Below, piece by piece: positions 12,953 through 22,100 of a stretch of 64,000 nt of DNA (its first letter is position 1; each line of letters starts with the position of its first letter). Source of the DNA: CAYRNR01 sp964425605 (GTDB lineage: Bacteria; Myxococcota_A; UBA796; UBA9615; CAYRNR01); NCBI GenBank assembly GCA_964425605.1, contig CAYRNR010000006.1, positions 1 to 64,000 of the forward strand, in the 5' to 3' direction. The translations under genes were made by a program, and so were the position numbers. Below the pieces are notes generated by a model. It worked only from the letters and a program-made list of their open reading frames with translations. It ran no database searches and was not told the origin of the DNA.

Positions 12953-13330
12953 TCAGGAGTCGGACGGACTCTTCGTAATGGCCACTGCAACCACGCCGGC
13001 GACAACCGCGGCGATGACGCCCCCGGCGACCCAGAGCCAGCCAGATCCGGCGGGTGGTTTCTCGTTCAAGACGCGCACGCCTTTGCGCACAAGGTTGGCT
13101 GCGGCGTGGTCGGTCAGACGCAGCACCTGCTCCACGGGTACCTGGAGCACTCCGCAGACCTTGCGGAGCTGAGGGACGGTAAACGGACTGCGCCCACGCT
13201 CCAAGCCCGAGTACCCGGCTTGCGTGATGCCGAGCTGCTTGGCGATCTGGGCCTGGGTCATGCCTCGCTTCTTGCGGTGTTGGGCCACCACGTGTCCGAG
13301 CACCTGAGAGTAGGTCGTCGCTGGTTTCAC
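12953..13330 (-). CDS. XRE-family HTH protein with C-terminal membrane anchor
   Basis: 125 residues starting at a GTG. Residues ~8-68 form an XRE helix-turn-helix (MTQAQIAKQLGITQAGYSGLERG). The C-terminus has one hydrophobic helix (GWLWVAGGVIAAVVAGVVAVAI), so it may be a membrane-tethered regulator. It is divergent from the genes starting at 13470 and 13704, with a small palindrome between them. It is the first gene inside the island after selC. Confidence 0.8.
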   Translation of the reverse strand: MKPATTYSQVLGHVVAQHRKKRGMTQAQIAKQLGITQAGYSGLERGRSPFTVPQLRKVCGVLQVPVEQVLRLTDHAAANLVRKGVRVLNEKPPAGSGWLWVAGGVIAAVVAGVVAVAITKSPSDS

Positions 13331-13375
13331 GAAAGCAGTATAACCAAGAAGCGGACAAAAGCCCTCGTCCTGTAC

Positions 13376-13386
13376 AACAGCCTGTT
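13376..13386. promoter_or_regulatory. palindromic putative operator (aacagcctgtt)
   Basis: A perfect 11-base palindrome with a central C lies in the divergent region between the XRE gene start (13330) and 13470, next to the AT-rich stretch ttatatt. It is a plausible autoregulatory site for the XRE protein; inferred from position and symmetry only. Confidence 0.45.
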
Positions 13387-13469
13387 ATATTCTTGCCTCA
13401 GTTCTGCGATTGGACGGACTGGCGTCGTGGAGGTGGCAGTCCTGATGTAGCCACGAAGGGAGCAAGAAG

Positions 13470-13645
13470 ATGGCGAAGAAGAGCACTCCGATGACCAAGG
13501 GGGACGCGACGAGGATCCAGAGCGCTTCGGCGCAGCCAAGAGCGGCAAGAACGCCGGATTCGCCCGTAGAGCGCAGTCGGCTGCGGATCGCGCCGCAGCT
13601 CGCGGCGGCACCAAGGGTGGCGGAAAGCAGGGGAAGCAGCGATAG
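13470..13645 (+). pseudogene. frameshifted small protein of the seed-maturation-protein (SMP)-like family
   Basis: An ATG with GGGAG upstream opens MAKKSTPMTKGDATRIQSAS, the conserved start of a small bacterial SMP-like family. The conserved second half (KSGKNAGFARRAQSAAD, ending GGGKQGKQR then TAG at 13643) lies in another frame. A single-base loss near 13530 would explain the switch. In the original frame translation runs by chance into the radical SAM gene. It could be a true pseudogene or a sequencing error. Confidence 0.65.
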
Positions 13646-13703
13646 CCTCTCAAGGTCACGACCGTCCAGCAGTGAGATGCCGAGGCACTGCAAGGGGGAC
13701 AGG

Positions 13704-15137
13704 ATGGGGCGCGCGCTGATCGTGGTTCCACCGACAGTCAAGTACGCGGCTGGGCCCTTGCTTGGACCAGCACTGCTCTGCGGCGCTGCGGTCTCTTCCG
13801 GGCACCTTGCCAGGACCCTCGACCTGAACGTCCGCTGGCTCCGCCAGCACACCCTCGCCCCGCGAGGAAATAGGAACCCGACTGGAGGATCGTCGACGGA
13901 GCTTCTCGGCGATCACTCGAAACCGGGAAGGCAGCTCTCCGACGCCCAAGACGCCTATATCGAAGCGGTGAAAGACGCTCTCCCAGACCAGCTACTGTCG
14001 GGGTGGTCCCGCCGGCAGCCGATCCTCACACTCCCGTGGACGAACGAGCAGGTCACCTGCGCTGTCCGTCGACTGGCCGAATCTTCATTGGGAGCATGGA
14101 TAGATGGGCAGCTGGCGGAGTGTGAGGAGCCGGACCTGCTGGGGATCTCGCTGCTCTACAGTGGGCAGGTGCTCGGCGGACTGGCCATTGCCATCCGTGC
14201 CCGTCAACGCTGGCCCAGAGCACGCGTTGTTCTCGGTGGAGCCCATGTCAGCGCCCTCCGTGAAGTACTGGTCGCGGATCGGGAACTTGGCCGGGGCATG
14301 ATCGACCAGTTCGTGATCGGGCACGCCGAACGAACCTTTGTCGCTCTACTCGATCGAGAGCCAGCTCCCACCGCGGGCCGCCTTCCGAAAGGCGACTCCA
14401 GGCCGGGAGACCTCGCTTGCTTCGGGAAAGAGCTACACGGGGTCGTTCCGCAGTTCGACGACCTGCACCTCTACGGTATTCCCCGGCTGGTCCTGCCAGT
14501 CCAGATCACGCGAGGGTGTGCCTACGGCCGCTGCGCGTTTTGCACCTACGGGCCCGTAGAGGGGCGGTACCGCACAGTCGGTCTTGAAGCTCTGGAACCG
14601 ATGGTGGAGCTTGCAGAGCATGAGCAGGCTGCGCTGTCCTTCAAGGACAGTTTCCTGACCTCTCGACTGCTGCGGACGGCCGCCGAGGTGATCCGAGGAC
14701 GCGTCGAGTGGGCTGCCTGCATCAAGCTCCATCGCGGCCAGGACCAAGAGCAGGCCCGCGCGCTGTACGCCGCAGGTTGCCGCACGGTCGAGACAGGGCT
14801 GGAGACTCTGCTCCCTTCCGCGCAGCGCCTGATCGACAAGCGCCAGTCTCCCGAGTTGTTCCGTAGGTCCCTGGCCAGCTTCGTGGACGCCGGGATCAAC
14901 GTCGTGGTCAACACCATGAGCGGATTCCCACACCAGAACGACGATGACGAGCGTCGTTGGCTCGAAGAAGTGCGATCCATGGTCGCGAGTTGCCCTGATC
15001 CAGGACGTGTTCACCTGGAGCACAACCGCTTCGAACTCGAACGTCTATCGCGGTTCTCGAAATACCACCGCGACCTCGGCATCCGCATCACACAGTCGTG
15101 GCCCTGGGCGTCGGTGCTGGACTGGGAGGCTGCGTGA
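13704..15137 (+). CDS. B12-binding-domain radical SAM protein
   Basis: The frame is open from 13470, but the ATG at 13704 has GGGGGACAGG directly upstream and starts the homologous part (MGRALIVVPPTVKYAAGP), giving 477 residues. Residues ~120-240 look like a cobalamin-binding-like Rossmann domain (DLLGISLLYSGQVLGGLAIA, VVLGGAHVSA). The radical SAM cluster is CAYGRCAFC near residue 280, followed by the barrel (KDSFLT, AGCRTVETGLET, AGINVVVNTMSGFP). Relatives act as methyltransferases or in natural-product and RiPP maturation, but no precursor peptide is visible. Substrate unknown. Confidence 0.85.
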   Translation: MGRALIVVPPTVKYAAGPLLGPALLCGAAVSSGHLARTLDLNVRWLRQHTLAPRGNRNPTGGSSTELLGDHSKPGRQLSDAQDAYIEAVKDALPDQLLSGWSRRQPILTLPWTNEQVTCAVRRLAESSLGAWIDGQLAECEEPDLLGISLLYSGQVLGGLAIAIRARQRWPRARVVLGGAHVSALREVLVADRELGRGMIDQFVIGHAERTFVALLDREPAPTAGRLPKGDSRPGDLACFGKELHGVVPQFDDLHLYGIPRLVLPVQITRGCAYGRCAFCTYGPVEGRYRTVGLEALEPMVELAEHEQAALSFKDSFLTSRLLRTAAEVIRGRVEWAACIKLHRGQDQEQARALYAAGCRTVETGLETLLPSAQRLIDKRQSPELFRRSLASFVDAGINVVVNTMSGFPHQNDDDERRWLEEVRSMVASCPDPGRVHLEHNRFELERLSRFSKYHRDLGIRITQSWPWASVLDWEAA

Positions 15138-15216
15138 GAGGCCCACTGATGGGCTGTTGGAATCCAGCAGTGCCACCCAACGCACCTCGTAGCCGATCAA
15201 CGAGTGCTGCGCCACC

Positions 15217-15597
15217 TCATCCATGCCGATGGCGCCGCGATTCCGGCGACCCGATCCGCCGGCCGTCCGGATCGAGGTCGTGCTCCTTGCGGTGCCTGGC
15301 CCACGCCTTCTCGACCGCCTTCATCTCCTCGACGGGGGCGATATCGAACCGGCCGGCGGCCAAGACGAAGGCACGAACCGAGACGTGGGTACGCCCGCCT
15401 CGCTGCCTCACGCCGCACTTCGGGCAGGTCATCATCGGCGGCAGGATGTTCGCCTCATCGCGGGTCCGCTGCAGCACCTCGTCCAGCCGGTCACGCAGGG
15501 CGATCAGCTCGTCCATCTCCAGGGAGGGGCGCCACTCCTCCCTCAGCATCTCGATCATCTCGGGCCACCAGACCCGCTGTGCATCTCCCGATGGCAT
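15217..15597 (-). CDS. small zinc-ribbon protein downstream of the integrase
   Basis: 126 residues. The ATG at 15597 has GGAGGAGGGC just upstream, and that site lies in the 3' end region of the integrase gene, so the two are probably cotranscribed. The N-terminal half is helical (WWPEMIEMLREEWRPSLEMD). A CPKCGVRQRGG knuckle follows near residue 58, but only one Cys pair is clear. Function unknown; the pairing with the integrase suggests an element-maintenance role. Confidence 0.6.
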   Translation of the reverse strand: MPSGDAQRVWWPEMIEMLREEWRPSLEMDELIALRDRLDEVLQRTRDEANILPPMMTCPKCGVRQRGGRTHVSVRAFVLAAGRFDIAPVEEMKAVEKAWARHRKEHDLDPDGRRIGSPESRRHRHG

Positions 15598-15611
15598 GTG
15601 CCCTCCTCCGC

Positions 15612-16754
15612 TCAGCCGCTCCGACTCCCCCGAGAGATGGAGACCACGTTCGCAGTCCTCACGGTCGCGATCGCAGGTAGCTCGGGGATCAGCTTGACCG
15701 CCTCCAACAGCGGCAACGCCGCCGGATCGGTGTATGGATCCCGCGTCCCACCCAGGACGTGCCCCACGAGAACCTCGACGGCGTCGGGGTTGGCGCCGCG
15801 CTGGACCAGGCCGGAGATGAAGCCCTTGCGGAAGGCGTGGTGGGCGCGGCCGTGGCTGCCCTCGCCCGTGGCGGCCCACACGGCGGGGCGCACATCGGCA
15901 CGCTTCCAGGCGCGGGCCATGTCCCGGGCTCGGGCCTCGCGCTCGCGAGGGCCGGGCCGGCGGTTGCACGGAACGAACCACCCCTCCCACGGCCCCCATG
16001 TCGCCCTCTCCTCCACCAGGATGGGACTGATCGGGACGATCCGGCCGGTCCGTTCGTGCTCGGTCTTGCCCAGCTCGGGGCGGACATGCATCAGCTTGCG
16101 CTCCCGGTCCACGTCCTCGCAGCGCAGCGCCATCGCCTGCTGGACACGCAGCCCGGTGCAGCGCAGCACGATCGCCAGCTTGCGGTGCCAGCCGTTCGCC
16201 GCCGCGATGCAGGCGTCCATCTCCTCCCAGGTGGGGGCGACGGTGATCCGGCGCGGGGCTTTGGGCAGCTCCAGCTTGCGAGGCCGGGGCATCCAGTCTC
16301 CGTACTCGTCCGAGTCGTAGAGCCACTCCCAGGCTTGCTGGACGTGCTGGATGCGCTTGCGCACGGTCGAGACGGCACAGCCCCGCTCGCTGGTCAGGTG
16401 CTCGTAGAAGCCGGCGAGGTGGGCACGGGAGAAGGCGTCCGCGGTCAGGCGCTGCCGGGGGTACCGCGACTCCAGCCACCTCGTCCACAGCACGAGAGAC
16501 AGGTCGATGACCTTGATCGAACTCTCCGCCAGGACCCTCTCTCGGTCCTGGATGTAGAACGCCTGGAGATCGTCTAGCCGCGGTTCCGCCTGAACGTTCG
16601 CAGCCTCCCATCGTTCGCCGAGCGCGACGGTCCGCTCGATTTCCGTCCGGAGCTTCCTCGCGGTCGCGAGGTCCGGGCACGACCGTTCCCTCTGCCGTGT
16701 CCCCTCGCGCCAGCGGACCGACCACTTGCGGCCCCGCTTTCGGATCTGCGCCAT
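15612..16754 (-). CDS. tyrosine recombinase / integrase
   Basis: 380 residues from the ATG at 16754, which has GGAGGTGGAG just upstream; the frame is open to 16838. It has an Arm-binding-like N-terminus (MAQIRKRGRKWSVRWREG), a SAM-like core-binding domain (residues ~70-160) and the catalytic domain with Arg in CTGLRVQQAMALRCEDV, the HHAFRKGFISGLVQRG box, and GHVLGGTRDPYTDP holding the expected His and Tyr. Together with the selC direct repeats it is the likely integrase of module 1. It lies on the strand opposite the tRNA. Confidence 0.9.
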   Translation of the reverse strand: MAQIRKRGRKWSVRWREGTRQRERSCPDLATARKLRTEIERTVALGERWEAANVQAEPRLDDLQAFYIQDRERVLAESSIKVIDLSLVLWTRWLESRYPRQRLTADAFSRAHLAGFYEHLTSERGCAVSTVRKRIQHVQQAWEWLYDSDEYGDWMPRPRKLELPKAPRRITVAPTWEEMDACIAAANGWHRKLAIVLRCTGLRVQQAMALRCEDVDRERKLMHVRPELGKTEHERTGRIVPISPILVEERATWGPWEGWFVPCNRRPGPREREARARDMARAWKRADVRPAVWAATGEGSHGRAHHAFRKGFISGLVQRGANPDAVEVLVGHVLGGTRDPYTDPAALPLLEAVKLIPELPAIATVRTANVVSISRGSRSG

Positions 16755-16963
16755 CGCTCCACCTCCATCACCCACTCGTCGATGCGGTCCAGCCGCCAGC
16801 GGTAGAGCGGGCGGCCCGGGGTACCCACGTCGACCCACGGCCGGTTAACGTAATCAGGTGGCGTCTCGTCCCGCAAGCGTCGAATCGTGTCGCGGCTGAT
16901 CCCGAGGTACTTCCGCGCCTCGGTCTCGCTCACCCACGCTTCTCCTGGGACCGCCCTCGCCAC
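16574..16963 (-). CDS. excisionase-like HTH protein
   Basis: 129 residues from a GTG with GGAGGAAAGGA upstream. Residues 12-70 form a MerR/excisionase-type HTH (WVSETEARKYLGISRDTIRR, then a wing with RPLYRWRLDRIDEWV). The last ~55 residues are Ser/Gly/Arg-rich and overlap the integrase N-terminus in another frame by 181 bp, so the real stop or start may differ. Position upstream of the integrase fits a recombination directionality factor. Confidence 0.6.
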   Translation of the reverse strand: MARAVPGEAWVSETEARKYLGISRDTIRRLRDETPPDYVNRPWVDVGTPGRPLYRWRLDRIDEWVMEVERWRRSESGAASGRSAGARGHGRGNGRARTSRPRGSSGRKSSGPSRSANDGRLRTFRRNRG

Positions 16964-17068
16964 CCTGTTCCTTTCCTCCGGCCTCGCTGCAGGGACCAAA
17001 CTCCGGGCCGCCGATCCTCGGCAGCCGCAACCTCGAGTGGTCTCACCACGACTCGCATCGTTTTCAGC

Positions 17069-17117
17069 TTGACCGGGAAACAAGTCGAATGTCAAGATAT
17101 AACCCAGATTTCGGGTT
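17069..17117. promoter_or_regulatory. divergent control region with inverted repeat AACCC-7-GGGTT
   Basis: Between the excisionase-like start (16963) and the XRE start (17142) lies TTGACC (17069-17074), an AT-rich box gatataac (17096-17103) and the inverted repeat aaccc (17101-17105) / gggtt (17113-17117). This suits an XRE operator near a rightward promoter. Spacing from TTGACC to TATAAC is too long for a standard pair, so the exact promoter is uncertain. Confidence 0.4.
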
Positions 17118-17141
17118 AATGCCCGGATGGGAGATCGGATC

Positions 17142-17645
17142 ATGACGAAGAGCACCGATGGGAATCGAAGCAGCAGGCTCGCGAGGAAGCTCCGAGACAC
17201 GGCCAGGAAAAGGACCCGCGCGCCGACCGAGATCACCAGCATCGCCCTGACCAGGGTCCTCGGCCGCCTGATCGCCGCGGTCCGCCAGGAGCTGGATGCC
17301 AGCCAGGCCAGCTTCGCCGAGATGCTGCGCATGAGCCAGTCCGGACTGGCCCGGTTGGAGATCGGCGAGGCCAAGATCAACATCGACGTCCTGTGGGTGC
17401 TGCGGCGTCCGCTGCGCCAGCTCGACCTCTTCCCCTCGGACCTGCTGGACTGCCTCGAGGACGCCGCGAAGCGGCTGCGCCGCCAGGGAGTCAAGGTCTC
17501 CAGGAACCCGCCGGACGATCCGAAGACAGAGGCCAGCCTCGCCCTCGTCGATCGCGTGGTCGGCGCATGCCTGCAGGACCTGATCACTGACGTCCACGAG
17601 GAGGAGGGCGAGGATCTCGGAGAGGACTGGGACGATGAGTTCTGA
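17142..17645 (+). CDS. XRE-family HTH regulator
   Basis: 167 residues from the ATG at 17142 with GGGAG eight bases upstream; a longer frame opens at 17127. An HTH lies at residues ~45-90 (ELDASQASFAEMLRMSQSGLARLE). The C-terminal half is helical and ends very acidic (EEEGEDLGEDWDDEF). Its last 11 bases overlap the coiled-coil gene, indicating translational coupling. A short inverted repeat upstream may be its operator. Confidence 0.8.
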   Translation: MTKSTDGNRSSRLARKLRDTARKRTRAPTEITSIALTRVLGRLIAAVRQELDASQASFAEMLRMSQSGLARLEIGEAKINIDVLWVLRRPLRQLDLFPSDLLDCLEDAAKRLRRQGVKVSRNPPDDPKTEASLALVDRVVGACLQDLITDVHEEEGEDLGEDWDDEF

Positions 17646-18822
17646 CCGTTCACCGGCTCCCGCCCCGGCTCCCCTGGACATCGACAACGAGTCCGCCACG
17701 CGCCGTTTCGTCAGCCAGATCGCCATCCCCATGTCCGTGGACGACGGGGACTACCTCACCCTGGCCAGGGTCACCCCGGGCAAGGGCCGCAAGGAGATCC
17801 AGCTCGGGCGGCTCGACAAGGGTGACGAGCAGACGATCTGGGCCTTCATCCAGGACCAGACCCGTCGCCACGGCCACGGCCGCTACCGCGCCCGGTACTA
17901 CGGTGCCCACGGACGCGGCAAGCGCAGCGTCACCTTCAACCTCCCCGACCCTCGAGCCGGGCGCGAGGTCCCGAAGCGCCGCGCCACGTCTCCGGTCCCG
18001 CCACCTCCCGCCAGACCCCGGGCGGTCGAACCCAAGGGGGAGCGGTCAGCGGCAGCGGACCGCGCGGCCAGCGATGACCTGGTCGGCAAGATGTCGGCCA
18101 CCATCCGCGATCTGAACACCAAGATCGGCGACCTGGAGGCCGAGCGCGACCACCGCGAGGGAGCGCTGGCCGACATGCAGGCCCGCAACGAAGAGCTGGA
18201 GTCCGCCCTCGGGCTGGCCGAAGAACGTGTCCGATCGATCGAGGCCGCCAACCGCAAACTCGATGAGGAAGCCACCAGGCTCGGCGATATCGCCGCACAG
18301 CGCGACCAACTCCAATCTCAGCTGAAGGAACTGGCGGGCGATCTGAAGAAGGAAGCGCGCGCACGCAAGGCCGCCGAGCAACTGGTTGCGGAGGAACGTC
18401 GAGGGCGCGCTACAGCGAAGCGACAGCTTGCCGGCGAGAACGCGAAGCTCCGCCAGGAGAACACCTCGCTCGGCGTTCAGATCGCCTCGATGACCAGGGA
18501 GCTCGGTCAGCTGCGAAAACGCGCTCCCCATCCCGCGCCAGTTCAGCCGGATCTGCGGCAGGAGGTCTCGCGCCTGACCACCGAGCGCGACCAGCTCCGC
18601 GCAGACCTGGCCAGGGTTCAGAGCCAACTCGCTGCGGACACCAGATCCCAGGCCAAATCCCTCCGCAAGATGAGAGCGGAGCACGCCACCCAGCTGGCCC
18701 GCATCGATGATCTCGTGCAGGCGAACGCTCACCTCCACAAGCGGGTCAAGAAGGCTGAAGGCCGGGCGGGCGACCTGAACGACATCATCATCGAGAACTT
18801 GATCCAGCCGGACGACGAGTAG
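17635..18822 (+). CDS. coiled-coil protein coupled to the XRE regulator
   Basis: 395 residues. Residues ~20-105 form a compact, unidentified domain (QIAIPMSVDDGDYLTLARV, FNLPDP). A Pro/Arg-rich linker follows, then residues ~150-390 are a near-continuous coiled coil (KIGDLEAERDHREGALADMQ, ELESALGLAEERVR). No enzymatic motif is seen. It starts inside the upstream XRE gene, so the two are one operon. Its role in the island is unknown. Confidence 0.75.
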   Translation: MSSDRSPAPAPAPLDIDNESATRRFVSQIAIPMSVDDGDYLTLARVTPGKGRKEIQLGRLDKGDEQTIWAFIQDQTRRHGHGRYRARYYGAHGRGKRSVTFNLPDPRAGREVPKRRATSPVPPPPARPRAVEPKGERSAAADRAASDDLVGKMSATIRDLNTKIGDLEAERDHREGALADMQARNEELESALGLAEERVRSIEAANRKLDEEATRLGDIAAQRDQLQSQLKELAGDLKKEARARKAAEQLVAEERRGRATAKRQLAGENAKLRQENTSLGVQIASMTRELGQLRKRAPHPAPVQPDLRQEVSRLTTERDQLRADLARVQSQLAADTRSQAKSLRKMRAEHATQLARIDDLVQANAHLHKRVKKAEGRAGDLNDIIIENLIQPDDE

Positions 18823-18902
18823 AACGGCGACGCCGAACGGCTCCTCAATCCCGAAATGACCGATCTGGTCCTGTCCGCGCCCCTGTCGCAGCGTCATCGC
18901 GC

Positions 18903-18978
18903 TCTCCCGCAACTCCTCCCGCACTCCCGCACTCCCACACTCCCGCGTTCCCGCACTTTCGCACTCCCGCACTCTCGC
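18903..18978. repeat. short tandem repeat of cactcccg-like units
   Basis: Roughly eight imperfect 8-9 base units (gcactcccg, acactcccg, gcactttcg, gcactctcg) sit between the coiled-coil gene and the convergent NACHT gene. They fill most of the 209-bp gap at 18823-19031. No promoter or terminator is evident. Confidence 0.7.
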
Positions 18979-19031
18979 GTGCCAGCATGACGCTGTCGAG
19001 AAGACCGCGCTGTCAGGATTCAGCAGGACAC

Positions 19032-19168
19032 CTAGTTGGCGAGGGAGGACGAAACACGGAATCCGACATCGGCGAACCTATCCTCTGTCGGGGCCCTGTC
19101 CCGGGAGGCCGAACGCAGGAACTGGGCCGGATCGCGCCAGCTGCCGCCCCGCAGCGCCCGGAGGGCGC
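19032..19168 (-). repeat. DGR variable repeat VR1 (3' end decayed)
   Basis: It aligns without gaps to all 137 bases of the TR. In the first ~80 bases eight of nine differences lie at TR adenines. In the last ~57 bases most differences are at non-adenines, and the conserved end (TTCCGCGTGTCGTGTGGTCC in VR2, VR3 and TR) is lost. The gene's TAG coincides with the end of the alignment. No hairpin follows. Confidence 0.85.
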
Positions 19169-22100
19169 GCCCACCGAACTCCCCGCTCACGTCGTCTCGC
19201 GTCCACTCCCACACGAGCCCCGCCAGGTCGAGGTGGCCGTACGGCCCCCGACCCGCCGGGAAGCTGCCTACCGGCGCCGGACGGTCCTCTCCCCATGCGA
19301 GGTCGAAGCACGCCCGCGTCTCGTCCGGGCTCTGAGCGCCCCACGGGTAGATCCGACCGTCGGAACCCCGCGCGGCGCGCTCCCACTGGACCTCGGTAGG
19401 CAGCTCGACCGTCCTCGCCGTCTGCTGCCGCTGAGTCAGCCACGCGCAGAACGCCACCGCGTCGTGCCAGCTCGCGGTGACCACGGGCTGGCGCGGATCG
19501 TTGAACCGGCGCTTGCGCCAGTACGGCGGCTCGTCGTGCCCCGTCTCCTCCAAGAACACCCTGTACTGGTCGTTGGTCACCGGCGCCTCGCCCAGCCAGA
19601 ACCCCGGCACCGCGACCTCGGCGGCAGGGCGCGCGTTGAGGGCGTCCGGATCGCCCCCCAGCGTGAACGTGCCCCCGGGGACCCACAGCGCGCGCATCCC
19701 GGGGAGCAGCTCGACGGCACGCTCTGAGGTGCGTGGACCGGGCACGGCCGCAGCGACGTCCCCCGCGACGTCAGCGTGGGTCTCGGGGGGGACCTCCATG
19801 CCCGCCTTGCCGCACACCTGGCGCGCGAGCGCCCGCAGGTCGAGGTCCTCGTGCTCCATCAGCCCCGCGGACGCGACGGCCTCGGCGATGGCGGGCTCGC
19901 CGCGGTCCTGGTACAGGCGCAGCACCGCAGCCCGATGGCCGGGCGCGGCCCCGTCGTCGGCCACGACCGCTGCGAACGGCGCCGGATCCGGCGCATGCGC
20001 CTCGTCGAGGCACTCTCGCACGAGGTCCAGGTGACCGGCCAGATCGCCGCGCGCGAGCACGGCCTCCATCAGCGGAACGAACGCCTGGTACTCCGACAGG
20101 CCCACGGCGAGCAGGATCGGCTCGCGCCACCACTCCTCGCCCACCTGCTGAGCCATCTCGACCAACAGCGCCCCGCTTCGCTCGCGCGCCGCGTGAACGG
20201 CCGCCAGGTACTCCTGCAGGCCCAGGTGCATGAACCCGTAGCGGTCCTGGGCATAGCGCGTGACCACGCCCGCGCCGCGCCGGAGCTGGTCCAGCAACGC
20301 CTCCGGGGCCGGCGACTCGCCGCTGCCGCGCCGGACGCGCTCCAGCACGGGGGACGCGACCGCGGCGAACTCCTCGCTCGTGAGGTCGTCCCGCCGCCGG
20401 GCGGTGTGCAGGCGCCAGGCCAGTGACAGCAGCAGGTCCAGCGTGTCCGCACGCTCCAGCAGCCGGTCCTCGGCCCGCTCCCGCAGCTTGGTCTCCAGCA
20501 GCACGTCGAGGCAGCGCGCGTAGAAGTCCACGCGGCGCCGGGGGATCACGTGACCCCGCATCACCTGCACGCACAGAAGCACCAGCAGCAGCGGCGTGGA
20601 CACCAGCTCCTTGATCCGCTGGCTGGCGAACTCCTTGCGGCCGAGCCGGGCCACCAGGTCCGCGGCTTCGCTCCGGGCCCGCCGCACGGCCTCGTCGCGC
20701 CGCGCGGGATCCAGCTCCAGCGCCCGGCGCGCCGCGCGGAACCAGGCGTGGATCAGACCCGCGATCTGCCCGTCGTCCAGGGGACGGATGTCCAGGTGCA
20801 GGAAGCGGGAGCCGAGCCGCACCGCGCCGCCATACCCCGCGTAGCGGCACGACACCGCCGCGCGGATGCCGCGCTCGTGCTGGCCCGCCAGCTGCTGATC
20901 GAGGTACGCGCACACCTCGGCGCGGAGCGCCTCGTCGGCGATCTCGTCCAGGCCGTCGAGCAACAGCAGCAGGCGCCCCCGCGTCCACAGCTGCCGGGCA
21001 AGCCGTCGCGGGAAGCGAGGTCCCGACAGCGCGTGCAGCTCCCGGCGGATGAACGTGTCGAGGGAGTGACGGAGGTGGCCCCGCCGCAGCTGCCGCAGCC
21101 GAAGCAGCAGCGGGATGGTGTCCGGGGGCAGGCCCAGGGCCTGGCCCCCCGCGGTCAGCACCACGTGGGCCAGCTTGCGCAGAGCCGTGGTCTTGCCCGA
21201 ACCGGGCTCGCCGAACAGGACCAGGTGATGGTCGCGGCCGGCCACGGCAAAGGCCTTCTCCGGCGTAATCTCCTGGCCCTGCAGCCCCATGGCCTCGGCG
21301 ATGTGCCGCGGCTCGCCGCTTTCCACGTCGCCACCCAGCCATCGCGGAGGCCGTGCGGACAGCCCCAGTGGCACGTAGATCTCGTCGAGCGGGAAGCTCG
21401 GTCCGCCGGCTCCCACGCCGATCAACTCCACTTCGGTGATCTCGGCGAGGGCGAACGCGCGGAGGTCGGCCAGGACGCTAGCCCCGAGTTCGTCTCCGGA
21501 CACGGACACCCGTTGGTGAACCTGATCTCCGGCCGACGCATCGATGTCGGGCCGAGCCCCCTTGCGAACCACGACCGATCCGTCGCTGTCCAGTCCCGAG
21601 TACCGAGGATCCGCCACGAACTCCGGCGTCTCGTCTCCCTTCTGCGCGAGAACCCGTGGCCACAGCCTGATCTCACCTGTTGCCGTCATCTCTCCCAGGG
21701 TGAACCCCGGCGCAGAGAAGGCGCGCATCTCACCTCTGTGCGATCCACCGGGGAACGGCGGGACTTCGTAGAAGACGCTCCGCTCTTCACCGGAGCGCGA
21801 GCTGACGGATCGCGGAGCGTCGTGCTGGTGACCGAACAGGCAGGCGACGAACCGGTCGTCCGCGGCGATACGCTCGTCGAACCAGCGGCGCGAGCGCTCG
21901 GTCAACCACCCCGGCGGGTGATGCTGGAGCAGGACGCAGGGGCGACCGCCCTCGAACAGGGATGGAGCGGCTTGTAGAACCTCACCGCTGCTGTGGTCCC
22001 CGGCTACGACTGCACCGAGCTGCTCGTCGTCCAGGTGCAGCTTGCCTCGAAATGCTCCATCCGCGGCCTGGGACCAGGCGCTGTTGAGCCCCACCACGCC

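Noticed and set aside
12730..13005. Minus-strand open frame ending GFEDRAAHQ across selC
   Set aside because: It is the antisense of the tRNA gene, a common false call.
20550..21977. Long plus-strand open frames over the NACHT genes (also at 31921-34002)
   Set aside because: They are GC-rich shadows of the minus-strand genes; composition lacks protein-like patterns and the minus strand has clear Walker motifs.
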